A DNA stretch of 64,000 nucleotides. Origin: Eucommia ulmoides (taxonomy: Eukaryota; Streptophyta; Magnoliopsida; Garryales; Eucommiaceae). Both the position numbers and the translations under genes were made by a program. The notes beneath the pieces were generated by a model. It was given only the letters and a program-made list of their open reading frames with translations. It searched no databases and was not told the origin of the DNA. The stretch is from contig CM028329.1 in the NCBI GenBank assembly GCA_016647705.1, forward strand, positions 18,735,410 through 18,799,409, in the 5' to 3' direction. Of the stretch, positions 42,578 through 54,545 are shown in pieces (the first letter of the stretch is position 1; every line of letters begins with the position of its first letter).

Positions 42578-43998
42578 ATGCAGTTCTTACAACTTATTTC
42601 TTGATCAATAGAATGTCGTCTTCTACCCTGAATGACAAAGTCCCTCATTCTATTCTCTGTCCCTGATCACCCTGGTTTGCTTTACCTCCCTGTATCTTTG
42701 GATGTGTCTGTTTTGTCCATCAGTTGACTCCTGGCAAGGATAAGTTTGATCCTCGTGCCATAAAATGTGTCTTCCTTTATTATTCTCACACACAAAAGGG
42801 TTATCGGTGTTATAGTCTTTCTTTACGTCACCCTTTCATCTGTGCAGATGTCACTTTCTTTGAGTCTACCCCTTACTTTTTTGGCCTATCCTCTCGGGAT
42901 GATCTGGATGTCACTCTTCCTTTACCAAGCCTCCCAGACCCGACACCATCTCCTTCTACTCCCGAACATGTCCCGCCTAGTCGTCGTTCACCGCCTTTAC
43001 ATGTATACTCTCGTCGCCAGAAGGTAGTTCCCGCCGTTGAGCCAATCGTCACTGTGTCCTCAGATTCTTCTCCAGTTATCTATCCGCGTCTAACTTGGAT
43101 ATACCCATTGCTGTCCGGAAGGGTAAACGTATATGTACTCAGCATCCTATTTCTAACTTTGTTTTGTATGCATACCTATCTCATTCATAGTTTTTTTTTG
43201 TTGTTTCTCTATCCTCTGTTTTATTCCACAGTCTATCACAAAAGCTCTTACTCACCCTGGTTGGACGACCGCAATGGAAGAGGAAATGCTAGCCTTATGT
43301 CAAAATGGTACTTGGGATCTTGTCTCGCTTCCGCTTGACAAAAGAATAATTGGATGTAAATGGGTGTATATAGTCAAAGTTCATCCGGATGACACCATGG
43401 ATCGACTCAATGCTCGTTTGGTTGCCAAAGGTTACACTCAGGTATATGGTCTTGATTATTCAGTGACCTTTTCTCCAGTTACCAAACTTGCTTCTGTTCG
43501 CCTGTTCATCTCTTTGGCTGCCGCATTTTGTTGGCCGTTGCATCAACTTGACATCAAGAATGCGTTCCTAAATGATGATTTGATTGAGGAAGTATACATG
43601 GAGCAACCTCCTGGGTTTGTTGCTCAAGGAGAGTCTGGTTTGTTATGTCGCTTAAAGAAATCCATTTATTGCCTCAAATAGTCTCCTCGAGCATGGTTTG
43701 GGAGATTCAGTGAAGTGGTCACTGAATTTGGTCTTTGTCGTTGTGGAGTCGATAATTTTGTATTCTACAGGTATAATAAAGTCGGGAGAATATTGTTAAT
43801 TGTGTACGTGAATGACATCGTGATTACCGGATACGACTACCATGGTATTCAGGAACTCAAAACGTTTTTGCACAACAAGTTTGAAATTAAAGATTTGGGT
43901 CAATTGAAGTATTTCTTGGGGATTGAAGTTGCTCGATCTAGTCAAGGTTTTTACCTATGTCAGAGGAAATATGTTCTTGATTTGTTGAGTGAAACATG
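42578..43998 (+). pseudogene. Copia-3 post-integrase segment and RT
   Basis: LTPGKDKFDPRAIKCVFLYYSHTQKGYRCY and VTFFEST are split over frames (42,724-43,338). RT follows: GCKWVYIVKVHPDDTMDRL, RLVAKGYTQVYGLDY, WPLHQLDIKNAFLNDDL, LKKSIYCLK-stop (TAG 43,679-43,681), then LLIVYVNDIVITG, with YVND in place of YVDD, and FEIKDLGQLKYFLGIEVA. It ends at TGA 43,997-43,999. Confidence 0.9.
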
Positions 43999-43999
43999 A

Positions 44000-44752
44000 A
44001 TGCTAGGAACGAAACCGATTGATTCACCTATGGATCCAAACATCAAACTATTGGCAGATCAAGGTGCACCACCGACAGATTCAGCACAATACAGACGGTT
44101 AGTTGGGAAGTTGAACTACTTGACGGTTACTAGACCATATATTTCTTTTGCTGCGAGTGTTATTAGTCAGTTCTTGGATCGTCCCACGACTTATCATTGG
44201 GATGCAGTGGTTTGTATTCTTCAGTATCTGAAAGGTTCTCCAGGGTGTGGTTTGCTGTATCAGAACTTTAGTTATACTCAAATTAAGGGATATACAGATG
44301 CAGATTGGGCCGAATCTCCCTCTGATAGGAAGTCCACTACAGGCTATTGTGTATTTGTTGGAGGCAATCTCGTTTCTTGAAAGAGTAAAAAATAGACAGT
44401 TGTAGCGCGATCAAGTGCAGAATCGGAATATAGGGCGATGGCCCATACCACTTGTGAGTTAACTTGGTTGAAACATTTGTTGGAGGAACTTGGGTTCAAA
44501 CACTCTTCATTGATGGATCTGGTATGTGACAAACAAGCAGCACTTCACATTACATCCAATCCAGTTTTCCATGAGAGGACAAAACACATTGAAGTTGATT
44601 GTCACTTCATTCGAGAAAAAGTATTGCAAAAACAAATTGAGACTAAGCATGTAAAGTTAGTTGATTAGTTAGCTAATTTATTCACTAAACTGTTAGGGGG
44701 CTCAAGGATAAAGTATATTTGTAACAAGTTAGGAGCATACAATATATATGCT
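44000..44752 (+). pseudogene. Copia-3 RNase H
   Basis: MLGTKPIDSPMDPNIKLL, RRLVGKLNYLTVTRP, YTDADWAESPSDRKST, then stops in WKSKK-type positions (near 44,378 and 44,393), ARSSAESEYRAMAHTTCEL, CDKQAALHI, ERTKHIEVDCHFIREK, and a stop near 44,666. It finishes directly before the PPT and 3' LTR. Confidence 0.9.
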
Positions 44753-44772
44753 CCAGCTTGAGGGGGGGAAAG

Positions 44773-44912
44773 TGTTAAAAGGGTATTTACGTATTTTCAG
44801 TATTGTTTAGGGTTTCCCATATTGTTTAGGGCTTCTTGTATTGTTCTTGAATTACTATTATAAATAGAGGAAGAGGTTAACACAATGAGTAAGCCTTCTC
44901 ATTACTTTAACA
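44773..44912 (+). repeat. Copia-3 3' LTR
   Basis: 140 bp, starting TGTTAAAAGGGTATTTACG and ending ACTTTAACA, followed by the AGAGT duplication and the resumed Copia-4 integrase. Confidence 0.92.
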
Positions 44913-44917
44913 AGAGT

Positions 44918-45228
44918 TATTCTCTATCCTTTGTGCTGAAATATATATGCAATTCCAGGTCCCTGTGCGTATACTCCGAAGTGATAATGCTCGTGAATAT
45001 TTCTCATACCCTTTATGTCTTTCATGCGACAATTAGGTATTATTAATCAGCCCTCTTGCGCTCACATCCTACAACAAAATGTAGTCGCCGAGTGTAAAAA
45101 TTAGAACCTTCTTGAAGTAATCCATACTTTTTATTTGAAATGCATGCTCCAAAGTAATTTTGGGGTGCTGCTGTCCTTACAACTTGCTACTTGATTAACC
45201 GCATGTCTTCTTCTACCCTTGTAGAAAC
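44918..45228 (+). pseudogene. Copia-4 integrase, continuation after Copia-3
   Basis: In several frames: PVRILRSDNAREYFSY-like sequence near 44,965-45,010, then a decayed CQQNxVxxR motif and, at about 45,190, NRMSSSTL-like sequence. It matches the Copia-3 region 42,370-42,625 in order, which confirms that this is the right half of the integrase cut at 40,536. Confidence 0.75.
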
Positions 45229-46845
45229 CTAATTGGCCAAATTTACTCTCAAAAGACGCCTTGTAAGAGGAGGATTGCCCTAGAATTAATATATAACTCA
45301 ATATCAGGTATACAAGTGATATGGGATTCAATACGTCCCCTTACGTGCAAGGTGGACTTTGAGAAACCACTGTGAACAGATATTGGGGGCCCAACATCAA
45401 TGTGGTATTCAACATACTCTCTCACATGCATGGTGGATGGTAGGGGCGATTTTGTGCACGCCTACTTACGCTCGCAAGTATACGAGATCTAAAGTTTTAA
45501 TATAGTGGATCTTTAAAGATCAGATATCGTTCCCACAGAGAAAAGTGTGAATAATTGAATTGAATACCGCAATTGACGTAGTCTCGTGTTATCCTGACGA
45601 CGGAAGACATGACATAAAATTACACTAAGCTAAATTACAATTAGTGGGTTAATTCTAACTAGGTTGATTAATTAGGGATTGATTTCGTTCACTTAATACA
45701 CGTTTGATTCCGTTCAGTTAACAATAATGGAGTTTAGGTATCCGACAATCTTGGTTCGTAAACTCCTCTGCCACCTCTTTCGAGTGTAAGACAGGGGAAT
45801 ACGCGACTTTGCGTCGATGAAGAGGTCCCCCTCAATGTCTTAACGACTCTAGACCACGTGAGTCTTGACCCAACGTCATCGATTGCACACTAACTAATGC
45901 CTTCCCAGGTCGTTAGGTCGTAATGATGTGTTTACCCTAGTCCGAATCCAGGGTTACCTCTCCCGAGTGTCAAACCCTAGATTCTCAAATCCAACCCTAA
46001 TACCGTAACAAGCATATTAAGATCGTCATCAAATGATAAACACAATCGGACTTAAAACAATAACCGTTAAAGAAACGTATATTAAACCAAACGAGTATTT
46101 ACACAACTACACCTTTCTCTAACTAATCTCTAAATTACACTAACATGTTCTTAGCCAATACAACATTAAATCAAGAGGAGATCATCATCATCAACAATAA
46201 ACATTAAATACAAAGATGGAAACAAGGGAAGAAAAGCCAATTCTCAAAGTGGAGTAGTCCACTTTCGCCAAAGAACAATCCTCCCGAGCTTCCTCTTCTT
46301 GCTTGATGAACTTCCTCTTCTAACTCTTTAAGGATTAGCCAAGAACACTCTTTACAACTAATCTAATCTACTTCCTAAACTAATCTAATCTAACTACGGT
46401 GGAAGAGAGCTCTCAAGAACAACCAAGCCCTCTCCTACGTCTAAGGAGTCCTAACCTCCTCAACAATTGAGGGAGAAAGGGGTTTTATAGGCAAGGATTG
46501 GAAATATCTTCAAAATATCTGAAAACAGATATTTCTGTACAGAGTGTCACCGCCTCAGCGGTGGACTTAAGTCGGTTAAGTTCTGTCGGTAACTTCGCCT
46601 AAGCGGTGATTTTTTCGCTTAGGCGGTGGTTGCTGGCATATCATTCTGATCTTTTCTCGCCTAGGCGGTGGTTTTCTCGCCTAGGCGGTGGTTCAGCCCT
46701 TCAGCACTCCAACGTTCTGCCTCTTTTCTGCCTAAGCGGTGGAACTTCCGCTTAGGCGGTGGTCTTCATTCACCGAAACCCTGTTTTGCACATTTACTTC
46801 ACCGTTTCTCCACCGTTTTCACTTGTTTCTCGCCCTTTGACGTCC
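45229..46845. mobile_element. Unclassified insertion in Copia-4 (about 1.6 kb)
   Basis: The Copia-4 coding order is interrupted here: integrase-tail sequence stops near 45,229, and the LTPGRDKF motif region resumes near 46,855. The insert has two textures. 45,229-45,440 has several CATGCATGG/GGTATTCAACA motifs like an LTR fragment. 45,441 onwards begins GGGCGATTTTGTGCACGCC, contains a microsatellite-free interior, and ends in repeated palindromic motifs CCGCTTAGGCGG / GCCTAGGCGGTGG (46,550-46,765). No coding domain, no clear termini and no duplication were found. An LTR or part of a gypsy element is likely. Confidence 0.5.
46550..46765. repeat. Cluster of GCCTAGGCGG-type palindromic motifs
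   Basis: At least seven near-identical motifs of the form CGCCTAAGCGGTGG, CGCTTAGGCGGTGG, CGCCTAGGCGGTGG and CCGCCTCAGCGGTGG occur at irregular spacing of about 20-70 bp, some in tandem (for example near 46,668 and 46,678). Each core is self-complementary (CCGCYTARGCGG). Their role is unknown. Confidence 0.8.
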
Positions 46846-47139
46846 TTTCACCTGTTTATCAGCTTACTCCTGGTCGGGACAAGTTTTGACCCTCGAGCCT
46901 TCAATCGTATTTTCCTAGGCTATTCTTATACTCAAGAAAGGTATTGTTGTTACAGTTTGTCTTTACGTTGTGCGTCTATATGTTCTGTTGTTACCTTCTT
47001 TGAATTCACTCTTTATTTCTTTGAGCCTACCTCTCAGGATGATTCGGATATCATCTTTCCCTTACCAAGCCTATTTTTTTCCACATCTGATCCCAATCCC
47101 CTCAGTTGTTCCACTTGTTCTCCTTTGCAAATGTATATG
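46846..47139 (+). pseudogene. Copia-4 post-integrase segment
   Basis: QLTPGRDKF is followed, after frame changes, by IFLGYSYTQERYCCYSLSLR and VTFFEFTLYFFEPTS, parallel to Copia-3 42,724-42,900. It ends near CAAATGTATATG, where another insertion begins; the continuation is at 49,630. Confidence 0.8.
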
Positions 47140-49630
47140 TTGGTCCAAGTCTATGCAAGAGGGGGGTGGGGGTGAATTGGGTAGTGAAAATATCTTTATT
47201 AGTTTTAACTTCTTTTAACTTTTTCTTAATCTCACACTTAGATGGATTTAATCAATTGCACAAGTGTGAAATAGTGCAACGAAATAAACAATTAAGAAAA
47301 GTAAGAACAAGCACAAAATAGAGATAGGGATAAAGACAATATGACACAGTGATTTATAGTAGTTCGGCCAAGCTCCCTCCTTGCCTACATCTACTCCCCC
47401 GAGCTTCTTTGGAGATTTCTAATCCATTAATCCCTAATCTTCTTCCTTGGTAAGACCAAACAAATACAACCACGGTAAAGTCCCTATTTACCTATTAACT
47501 ATCTCAAAGTTCTCTTACTTAAACCGACACCCTAGTTTAAGCTACAATTCTCACCCTCACAAGTTCACTTTTAGATTGTTAGATTAACGAGATAACACTC
47601 AGAGCTTCTATCAATCACCTATAAATCGATACGCCCTATATCGACTCACTAGTTGCTTATACGTGTACATACAATCAAGATTTGATGTAAGTACAAGTAC
47701 ACAATAATCAAGTTCAAGATATGATCAATTTAGTACACGTGATACAAAATAATCAATTAAACAATTTTGCTTAAGATACAGTGTCATATGATTCTCGACT
47801 TAGTCAAGCTAAGACGGTTTTCAAGAATAAATAAACTCTTTGAATATTCAGTGAAAACGTCCAATTAACTTATCACTTGTTAGAATGGTACGCGAGGTAT
47901 TTAAGATCTCAAAAAGTAACTTAATCTCGCCGGCAATGCGAGTTCTTTCCGTGTTCAATATACCACTTCTAACTAATTTCGTGATTCTTTGAAAATGCTT
48001 TTTGATTTTTTTAGAAAAGCTCTTTGGTTTTCGAAAACAATTGATTTCAATGTGATGGTAAATTCGGTCCTAAAGGATCAATATGAAATCCGTAATCGTT
48101 TATCACGTAATCAAGTTTATATCAATAATCTAAAAGTAGGGATGTGATCAATATATGTGAGTTTCAGATATAAGTATCAAGTATTCCACATTATAGACAA
48201 ATAAGCACAATTAAAGTACAACGAAGTATGGAACGAACTCAGTGGTACTGAGTTGCATCCACTTTCAATTTCTTTAAGAATGTGGGAATTTGATGATATT
48301 TGACTCACACAATGAATGCACTCAAATTCCTCACTCAATTGCTTACTCTTTTTTGAAAGTTAGTGTTTTTACAAGACTCCATCACTCAATGTTGTTCTAA
48401 GAATGGTTTACACACAAAAGAATGTTCTAAGAAAGTATGTATTGTGTTAATTTCGTGTAATATTTCTTTAACTTCGAAAGTTTTCTGTAGGTAGGTATTT
48501 ATAGATCTAGAAAACTAGCTATTGTGAATGATTTGGGCATGAATATGTTATGATTACTGATATGAACGTTGGGGGCACATAATCTGGACAATGTCAAGCC
48601 ATATCAGGCCATTACAGCGTTACAATTTTCTCAAATTAAGTAAGTATCCTTTGGGAGATAGGTAACTATGAAAAAGGCTAAAATTTAGGGCTTAAAAATT
48701 GAAACTTTTGTTTTTCCGATTGTTTCTTTGATCTTGTCATTAATTCGTAATTTTTGATTCAAATGATAGATAAAATTTTCAATTACTATTAGAAACAAAC
48801 TTGAATCAATATGGCGTTCAATTCAATCTCGAATTTGATTTTTGGCTAGGGATATGCAACAAACATTCGACCGATATTCATAATCAACCATATCGAATTG
48901 TTTACTGCCCCAATCAGTCGATTGGACTAACCCAAGATTTTGAACCTAATTGATTGATTTCCTCAATTGGTTGACCGATTTATATATTTATTTTTTCTAA
49001 TAATTTTTTACCAGAATTGGTTAACTAAATGTATTGATTGGTCGACGGGATTGTTCTGAATTATTTGAACTTAAGCTACTATCCTAATCGGATGACTGAA
49101 TGCAAGGTATCGGTCAACTAAGCTTTGCAACTTTTGAAATTTAAGCTAATATTCTTAACAACTCAAATTCGATTTCTATCCTGACTGACTTATATATATT
49201 TTCAATCATATTTAGCATCTCAAATACACATATATCATAAGCAAGGTATGCCACAGAAAAAATATGCAAGTGCATATGTGTATTCTAGATGAGTCAATTG
49301 TGTATTGGAGTATAAGAATGATTTACCTTATGTTTCATATACATTGACGTTCATTTTACCCTTCCAAGCCTCTTGATCTTCATCACGATCATCTTCGGCT
49401 TGATTCTCCATCTTGAATCACTTGTTCTTCATCTTTTCATCATCTTCTTGATCTTCTTCTCTTTCTTCCTTTATTCTTACTATTTCTTCATTCCTCTTTA
49501 TGGTGTTGTGTTTCCATTTCATCTTATCCTATTCTTAACCACTCAACACGCATATTAAATACCAAAACTTTAAATATGTTGCTATTATCAAAATCTCATT
49601 TATAGGGATTCAAACCCTTGGGGTCAACGA
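47140..49630. mobile_element. Unclassified insertion in Copia-4 (about 2.5 kb), LTR-like
   Basis: It separates two Copia-4 segments that are adjacent in Copia-3. Ends resemble an LTR: TGTTGGTCCAAG at about 47,139 and GGTCAACGACA at about 49,632, inverted to TGTCGTTGACC. A purine tract GAGGGGGGTGGGGGTG follows the left end, and a TC-rich segment lies near the right end (49,370-49,500). No gag or pol motif was found in six frames. The flanks share only ATG, so no duplication can be claimed. A solo LTR or a non-autonomous element is my best guess. Confidence 0.5.
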
Positions 49631-51214
49631 CATGCTCGTTGTCAAAAGGCCATGTCAATCTTTTTACTCCTGTTACTATACCTATTGTCTCCGTGTCCTC
49701 GGATCCTGCCCTGCCTGTTCTCCTACCATCCGATTTAGCCAAGTTGGACATGCCTATTGCTGTTCGGAAGGGTAAGTGCTCTTGTACTGCATATCCTATC
49801 TCTAATTTTGTCTCATATACATATTTATCCCCTTCCTATTCCTCTTTTGTAGCATCTTTGGTTTCTGTTTCTCTTCCTAACACTGTTTCAGAGGCTCTTT
49901 CTTACCCTGTGTGGAAGACTACAATGGTAGAGGGAATGCTTGTCCTTAACCAGAATGGTACTTGAGATCTTGTTCCTCTTCCATCGGGTAAGACATTTGT
50001 TGGTTGTAAATGGGTGTGTAAGATTAAAGTTCATCCAGATGGTACAATTGATCGACTCAAGGATTGTTTAGTTGCTAAAAGGGACACCGAAATATAATGC
50101 CTCGACTACTTTGAGACCTTTCACCTTTTGCCAAGCTCATATATGTTTATCTCTCGCAGCCATCTTCAGCTGGCTGTTATATCAGTTAAATGTCAAGAAT
50201 GCCTTCTTGAACGGAGACTTACTTGAGGAGGTAGATATAGAGCAACCTCCGAAGTTGGTTGCTTAGGGGGAATTTGCGTTGGTGTGTCTTGTAAAGAAAT
50301 TCATATATGGCCTCAAACAATCCCCTCAATCATGGTTTGAAAGATCTAGTGATGTGGTCATCGAGATCGATCTTCAGAGATGTAGCGCTGATCACTTAGT
50401 TATTTACAAGACTACTACAATAGGCAAAATATTGTTGGTCGTGTATCTGGATGATATTGTGATCATAATTTTGGCATTCAAGCTCTCAAATTGTTTTTGC
50501 ACTAAGTTTCAGACGAACGATTTAGGCTCATTGAAGTACTTCTTGGGGATTGAGGTTGCTTGATCTAGCCAAGGCTTTATCTCTCTTAGATAAAAGATGT
50601 TCGTGATTTGTTGAACCAAACATGAATGTTAGAAGCCAAACCAATTGGCTCACCTATAGATTTAAACACGAAAGTGTAGGTAGATCAGGGAGAATTATTG
50701 ACAGATTCAGGACAATACATGCAGTTAGTTGTGAAGTTAAACCATTTGACTGTTACTAGATTTAATATTTCATTTGTTGTTAGTGTAATAGCAGTTCTTG
50801 GATCGTCCCATGACATGTCACTGGGAAACAGTGGTTCGTATTCTTAGATATTTGAAAGTTGCACTTGGTTGTGGCCCACTATATCAGAACATCAGCCACA
50901 TTCAAATAAAGGGATATATAGATGCAAACTAGGCTGGATCACCTTTTTATAGAAAGTCTACTACGGGTTATTGTGTATTCGTTAGAGGGATTCTTGTCTC
51001 ATGGAAAAGTAAGAAGCAAATTTTAGTGGCCAATCAACTGCAAAATCAGAATATAGGGTCATGGCTCATACCACTTGTGAGTTAATTTGGTTGAAACATA
51101 TGTTGGAAGTACTTGAGTTTGATCGTTCTTCTGTATGATAACCAAAAAAACACTTCATTGCATCTAATACATTCTTCCATGACAGAACGAAACACATTGA
51201 AGTTAATTGCCATG
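49631..51214 (+). pseudogene. Copia-4 RT and RNase H, heavily decayed
   Basis: Blocks in shifting frames: ALSYPVWKTTMVEGMLVLNQNGT-stop, [66 protein letters not shown] (YLDD for YVDD), DLGSLKYFLGIEVA-stop, and RNase H remnants. The latter include KHIEVNCH near 51,195, joined directly to the truncated 3' LTR. Stops and frameshifts are frequent, more so than in Copia-3, consistent with greater age. Confidence 0.85.
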
Positions 51215-51326
51215 TTTCTATCATTTCTTATTGTTTAAGGTTTCTTTGTTGTTCCCGTATTTTTATTGTAAAAGAGAGAGAGGTTGACACCATAGTTAAG
51301 GCATGTCATTCTTTTCTACTGTAACA
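51215..51326 (+). repeat. Copia-4 3' LTR remnant
   Basis: TTGTTTAAGGTTTCTTTGTTG followed by TATTGTAAAAGAGAGAGAGG and GTCATTCTTTTCTACTGTAACA parallel the 38,828-38,950 LTR. Its 5' part and the PPT are missing by deletion. Confidence 0.65.
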
Positions 51327-52104
51327 ACCGTCAATTTGGCCCTTAAACATTTTTTGAAAATTCTATTTGGTTACACATTTCGTCAATGTGGATGGTTTTC
51401 CAATCATGTGCATTAGGTAAGCTAGTCATTTGGATGTGTTTTGACAGATTATATAAAATAATTATTTTTAATGTGGATATTCTCTTTTGTTTCAAACAGA
51501 TTATTTATAAAATAAACATTACAAAAAAGGGATGTTCATCCCCCTCCACAGTGTCCCTGGCAACGTCGTTCCTTTAAACACCATTCCTCCTAAGACCCAT
51601 AAATCCTCTAAAAAGCTCCCACAGCAAGACACGTCTTAAGTAGATTTTAATTGCCATTGTTGCTGCAAACCCAATTGAAAGGAACAGAAGTAGCAAAACC
51701 ATATTAAGAAAGAACAAGGTGCGAAATATGTAGAAGAAAAACCTTCCTTTTGATTGTAACTCATTCGAGAAAATGAAAGAATCAATTTAGTTAAAAAAAC
51801 GAATTCCCTTTTTTCCTTAAAAATCAGATTTAATTAAGAAAAAGGGACCCATTTTCTCTTAAAAATAAAAAAGAGTTCTCATTCAAATAAATAAATAAAT
51901 AAATAAATAAAAATTAAAAAAAAAAAGAAGAAGAAGAGAAAAGCAAAGACAAGAAGAAGAAGAGGAGGATTAAGTTACTCTTCCTCTTCTTCTTTGTCTG
52001 TTCGTACTGTCCTCTCTCTCTTTCTCTCTGAAGAAACCATAGGTGATAGTTTGTTGCTTTTTTTATGTTTTCTTTACTCTCTTAGACAGATGGAAATAAC
52101 TTAC
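51327..52104. mobile_element. Old TIR transposon: rest of left TIR and interior
   Basis: 51,340-51,410 (TTTTTTGAAAATTCT, GGTTACACATT, AATGTGGATGGTTTTCCAAT) is the reverse complement of 59,350-59,415. It continues the left TIR begun at 38,745. The rest is AT- and A-rich interior with AAATAAATAAAT repeats (51,886-51,912), GAAGAAGAA runs and no gene. It ends at the CTTAC duplication (52,100-52,104) of Gypsy-2. Confidence 0.6.
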
Positions 52105-52623
52105 TGATACGAAAGAAATTCCCACTACTCGAAAAAAGCCTATCAGGATAAGCCCAATGCTTTAAAAGAGCTGGGTCGTGGACGCTGGTCCAAACCGGTG
52201 ATCTATATACGGATCCATCAAGTGAAAGATCAAAGAACTTAATTCACACTTAAAGTGGGAGAGCCAAAAGAGCGTAACTCTCCACTAATTGTGTAACTCC
52301 TCAGTGAATCCCTATTAAATAGCAATATAATGAGGGAAGACCAAGTCATGAAAGATTAGGTCACCCATCTCCAATGGTCATAATCTGCTTAGTCTATAAA
52401 TAAAGGAAAGATATTACATTATTTTTAGAATGCAGTCTTTTGCCTAATACCCTTGAATGGACTGACTTATTCTCACGCCGTAGGTTCTTTAGCCGACACC
52501 ACACCGGTGTCCTCTTAAGAACTAATTAGTTTTGTAGGTCAGGAGTGGCAATAGATGCAGGTTACGGAGATTTCTGGTACGTGCGGAGCTATTAAATGTG
52601 CCAGGAATTTTTTGGTAACATCA
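52105..52623 (+). repeat. Gypsy-2 5' LTR
   Basis: Starts TGATACGAAAGAAATTCCC and ends GGTAACATCA. A promoter-like TATAAATAAAGG lies near 52,396. It is strongly similar to the 3' LTR throughout, with scattered substitutions. Confidence 0.95.
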
Positions 52624-54240
52624 TTTGGCACCATCTGTGGGAACACGAGCAAAAAGTCTCAAAATTCCCATCAATATCAATTCATGATGGCCGAATCAAG
52701 CCATTAGAGCTCGCCTCAAGGAATCTCTCTCCGCAAGACATGACTGTCGATACTGTGACCATCATAGACCACCGGCGAGCTCTACGATTGCATCGTCAGT
52801 TTTGACAGTTTCTAGATCTGAGGCCTATGTTGCCATCGCCAGAAAAATTGTAAAGGCGGTGATGATCCTGACGTTGACGTCTTTGGGCATATATCCAAAT
52901 CGTGCCTTCGATCCGATCTGGAACCGAACTACTGATCCCTGATCTGAACTGCAACTCTGTCCATGGTGAGTGCTCGACACAATAAGTAAGAATATCGTCG
53001 CACATTACCACCGATCGTCGGTTGCTGACGACCAGAGACGGTGGAACGAAGGAGTAAGGGTTCGATCTCTGACAATTATGGAACAATGATGGAATCAATT
53101 CCACTCTGGTGAAAAACATCGTGTTGGATATGCAACTGGCCAGCCGTTTTCGATCATACTCTGTCCAGATCTGAGATCGCCACTTTTGTTCGGGATTTGC
53201 AACCGTCGACTGTCTCCAATATGTTCGATTCTACTGCTTCGGTTGTCTCTGAATATTGTTCGGGACTCACCAGAGAAACTGTCGTCGTTGTCGGTGACGA
53301 TAATGGATCGGACCGATGATCAGAAATTGAAGGCGGCGTTGGCCGTTTGAGAATTCCATCTCTGCTATGAATGTCGTCGGAGGCGGGAAGATTCTGTCGG
53401 ATATGTCAACGACTTGAAAATCTGTCTCAGCTCCACAATCCACCGAAAACTGCTCCAGACAGAATCGGATTCTGCAGCCGCTAAGCCGTATCCGCAGTCG
53501 CTAAGCCGTATCTGACCCTCATTCGTTCGGATCAGGGGCTACTGTGGCCTTTGCCAGCCAAATCTGCAATCGATCTGCTGTCGTCACTCTTCTCCGCCCA
53601 AATCTGTGGTTAGTCGCCACCAGATTTGCTGGCCGCCAGCCATTTCCAGCAACGGCGACGGACGACCGAAAACAGCGACGCAAGTGATGGAAACTGGCTA
53701 GAACGCACAGTTCAAACAGGACGCAACCAAACAACCAACTCTGACCTGGATACACTTGGGCCCTGTGTCGCTCCGTGAACTGCGACGACATTGAAGATGG
53801 CCTTCGTCGAGAACTCTCGGAGGCAAACATTGGCGTCGCCTCGCCGAGACCTCCTGGAAATAGACATCGGTGCTGCCCATCGTAGCCACCGCTCTCTGTC
53901 ATCGCTGCCATCTGATTCCATCGGCTATTTCGGAGGTTGGGGCGATTTCCGTCGCTGGATCCAATGAATCCTCTGCTTCCACTCACCGGCGAATTCGGAT
54001 TGTTCGACGGTGAATGTCGCCGCACAGGACTGGTCACTCCGATACCGTGAAACCCACCTGAGGAGGATACCGTAATGTTCACCGGATGATGTGTTCAATG
54101 GATCAAAGCTTGAATGTCTTGAAAAGGTCCATGTGATCTATGATAAGAGGCGGCTGCACTACAATTGAAATGGGGAGGATAGTGTGGCTGTAAAGAAAGG
54201 CAAACAAGTTGTTGTGGCTATGCAATGCAAATGGGTATGG
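52624..54240 (+). other. Gypsy-2 leader and unidentified GC-richer interior
   Basis: After the PBS, a possible gag-like start (ATGATGGCCGAATCAAGC near 52,683) hits TAG within a few codons. 52,800-54,090 is GC-rich with many CGCCG/CGTCG motifs and motif-less frames on both strands, including a 187-codon minus frame with no recognised domain. 54,105-54,200 encodes LECLEKVHVIYDKRRLHYN in one frame, which looks like a further gene fragment that I cannot identify. Confidence 0.45.
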
Positions 54241-54545
54241 AAAAGTTAACCTAGGGCAAATTACACTAACTAAAGGTTTACCCCTCTAAAGTTTATATAT
54301 TTGGAAATAAACTTATTATTGTGGCTTAGGGATAAATACATTAAAGCCCGTGGTAGTAATTATATTTATTGTCCCTAACCTTAAAGTTTATTTTTAACAT
54401 AAACTTATAAATTATTGTTGACGTCTTAAAAAGTCAATGACAAATTCCCGAATATGAGAGTAACTTCTCGGCGGAAGAAGTTGAGTTTGAGGGTGCCTCC
54501 TCAATAATCTAAGGGAAAACAATCATATTTATAGTTTTACCCCTT
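54241..54545 (+). repeat. Gypsy-2 internal direct repeat, copy A
   Basis: GTTAACCTAGGGCAAATTAC ... TTTATTTTTAACATAAACTTATAAATT ... GACGTCTTAAAAAGT ... CCCGAATATGAGAGTAACTTC ... GGAAGAAGTTGAGTTTGAGGG. The same order recurs, diverged, at 56,505-56,800 and 57,062-57,420. No coding content. Confidence 0.8.

Larger units (their letters stand above)
40537..44912 (+). mobile_element. Copia-3: gag-deleted Ty1/copia element nested in Copia-4
   Basis: The 4376-bp element has 140-bp LTRs at 40,537-40,676 and 44,773-44,912, starting TGTTAAAAGGGTATTTAC and ending TTTAACA. The target duplication AGAGT lies at 40,532-40,536 and 44,913-44,917. The LTRs are similar with only a few differences by eye, so it is younger than its host. 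A purine tract GAGGGGGGGAAAG precedes the 3' LTR. Pol runs from a degenerate protease to RNase H with stops. The gag body is missing, with only a knuckle left. Confidence 0.93.
38828..51326 (+). mobile_element. Copia-4: old, fragmented copia element hosting other insertions
   Basis: LTR remnants lie at 38,828-38,950 and 51,215-51,326; both contain the TATTATAAATAGAG/TATTGTAAAAGAGAG-type TATA region and end TCTAYYGTAACA. They are related to, but more diverged than, the Copia-3 LTRs. Coding pieces are gag (39,715-39,933), GAG-pre-integrase (40,080-40,380), integrase (40,380-40,536 resuming at 44,918-45,228), the post-integrase segment (about 46,850-47,139) and RT/RNase H (49,630-51,214). It is split by Copia-3 and by two unclassified insertions. 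It sits in the left TIR of an older transposon. Confidence 0.8.

Noticed and set aside
53519..54082. 187-codon minus-strand frame in Gypsy-2
   Set aside because: No motif, opposite to the element's transcription, and the GC-rich composition makes chance frames likely. Kept only as part of the unidentified interior.
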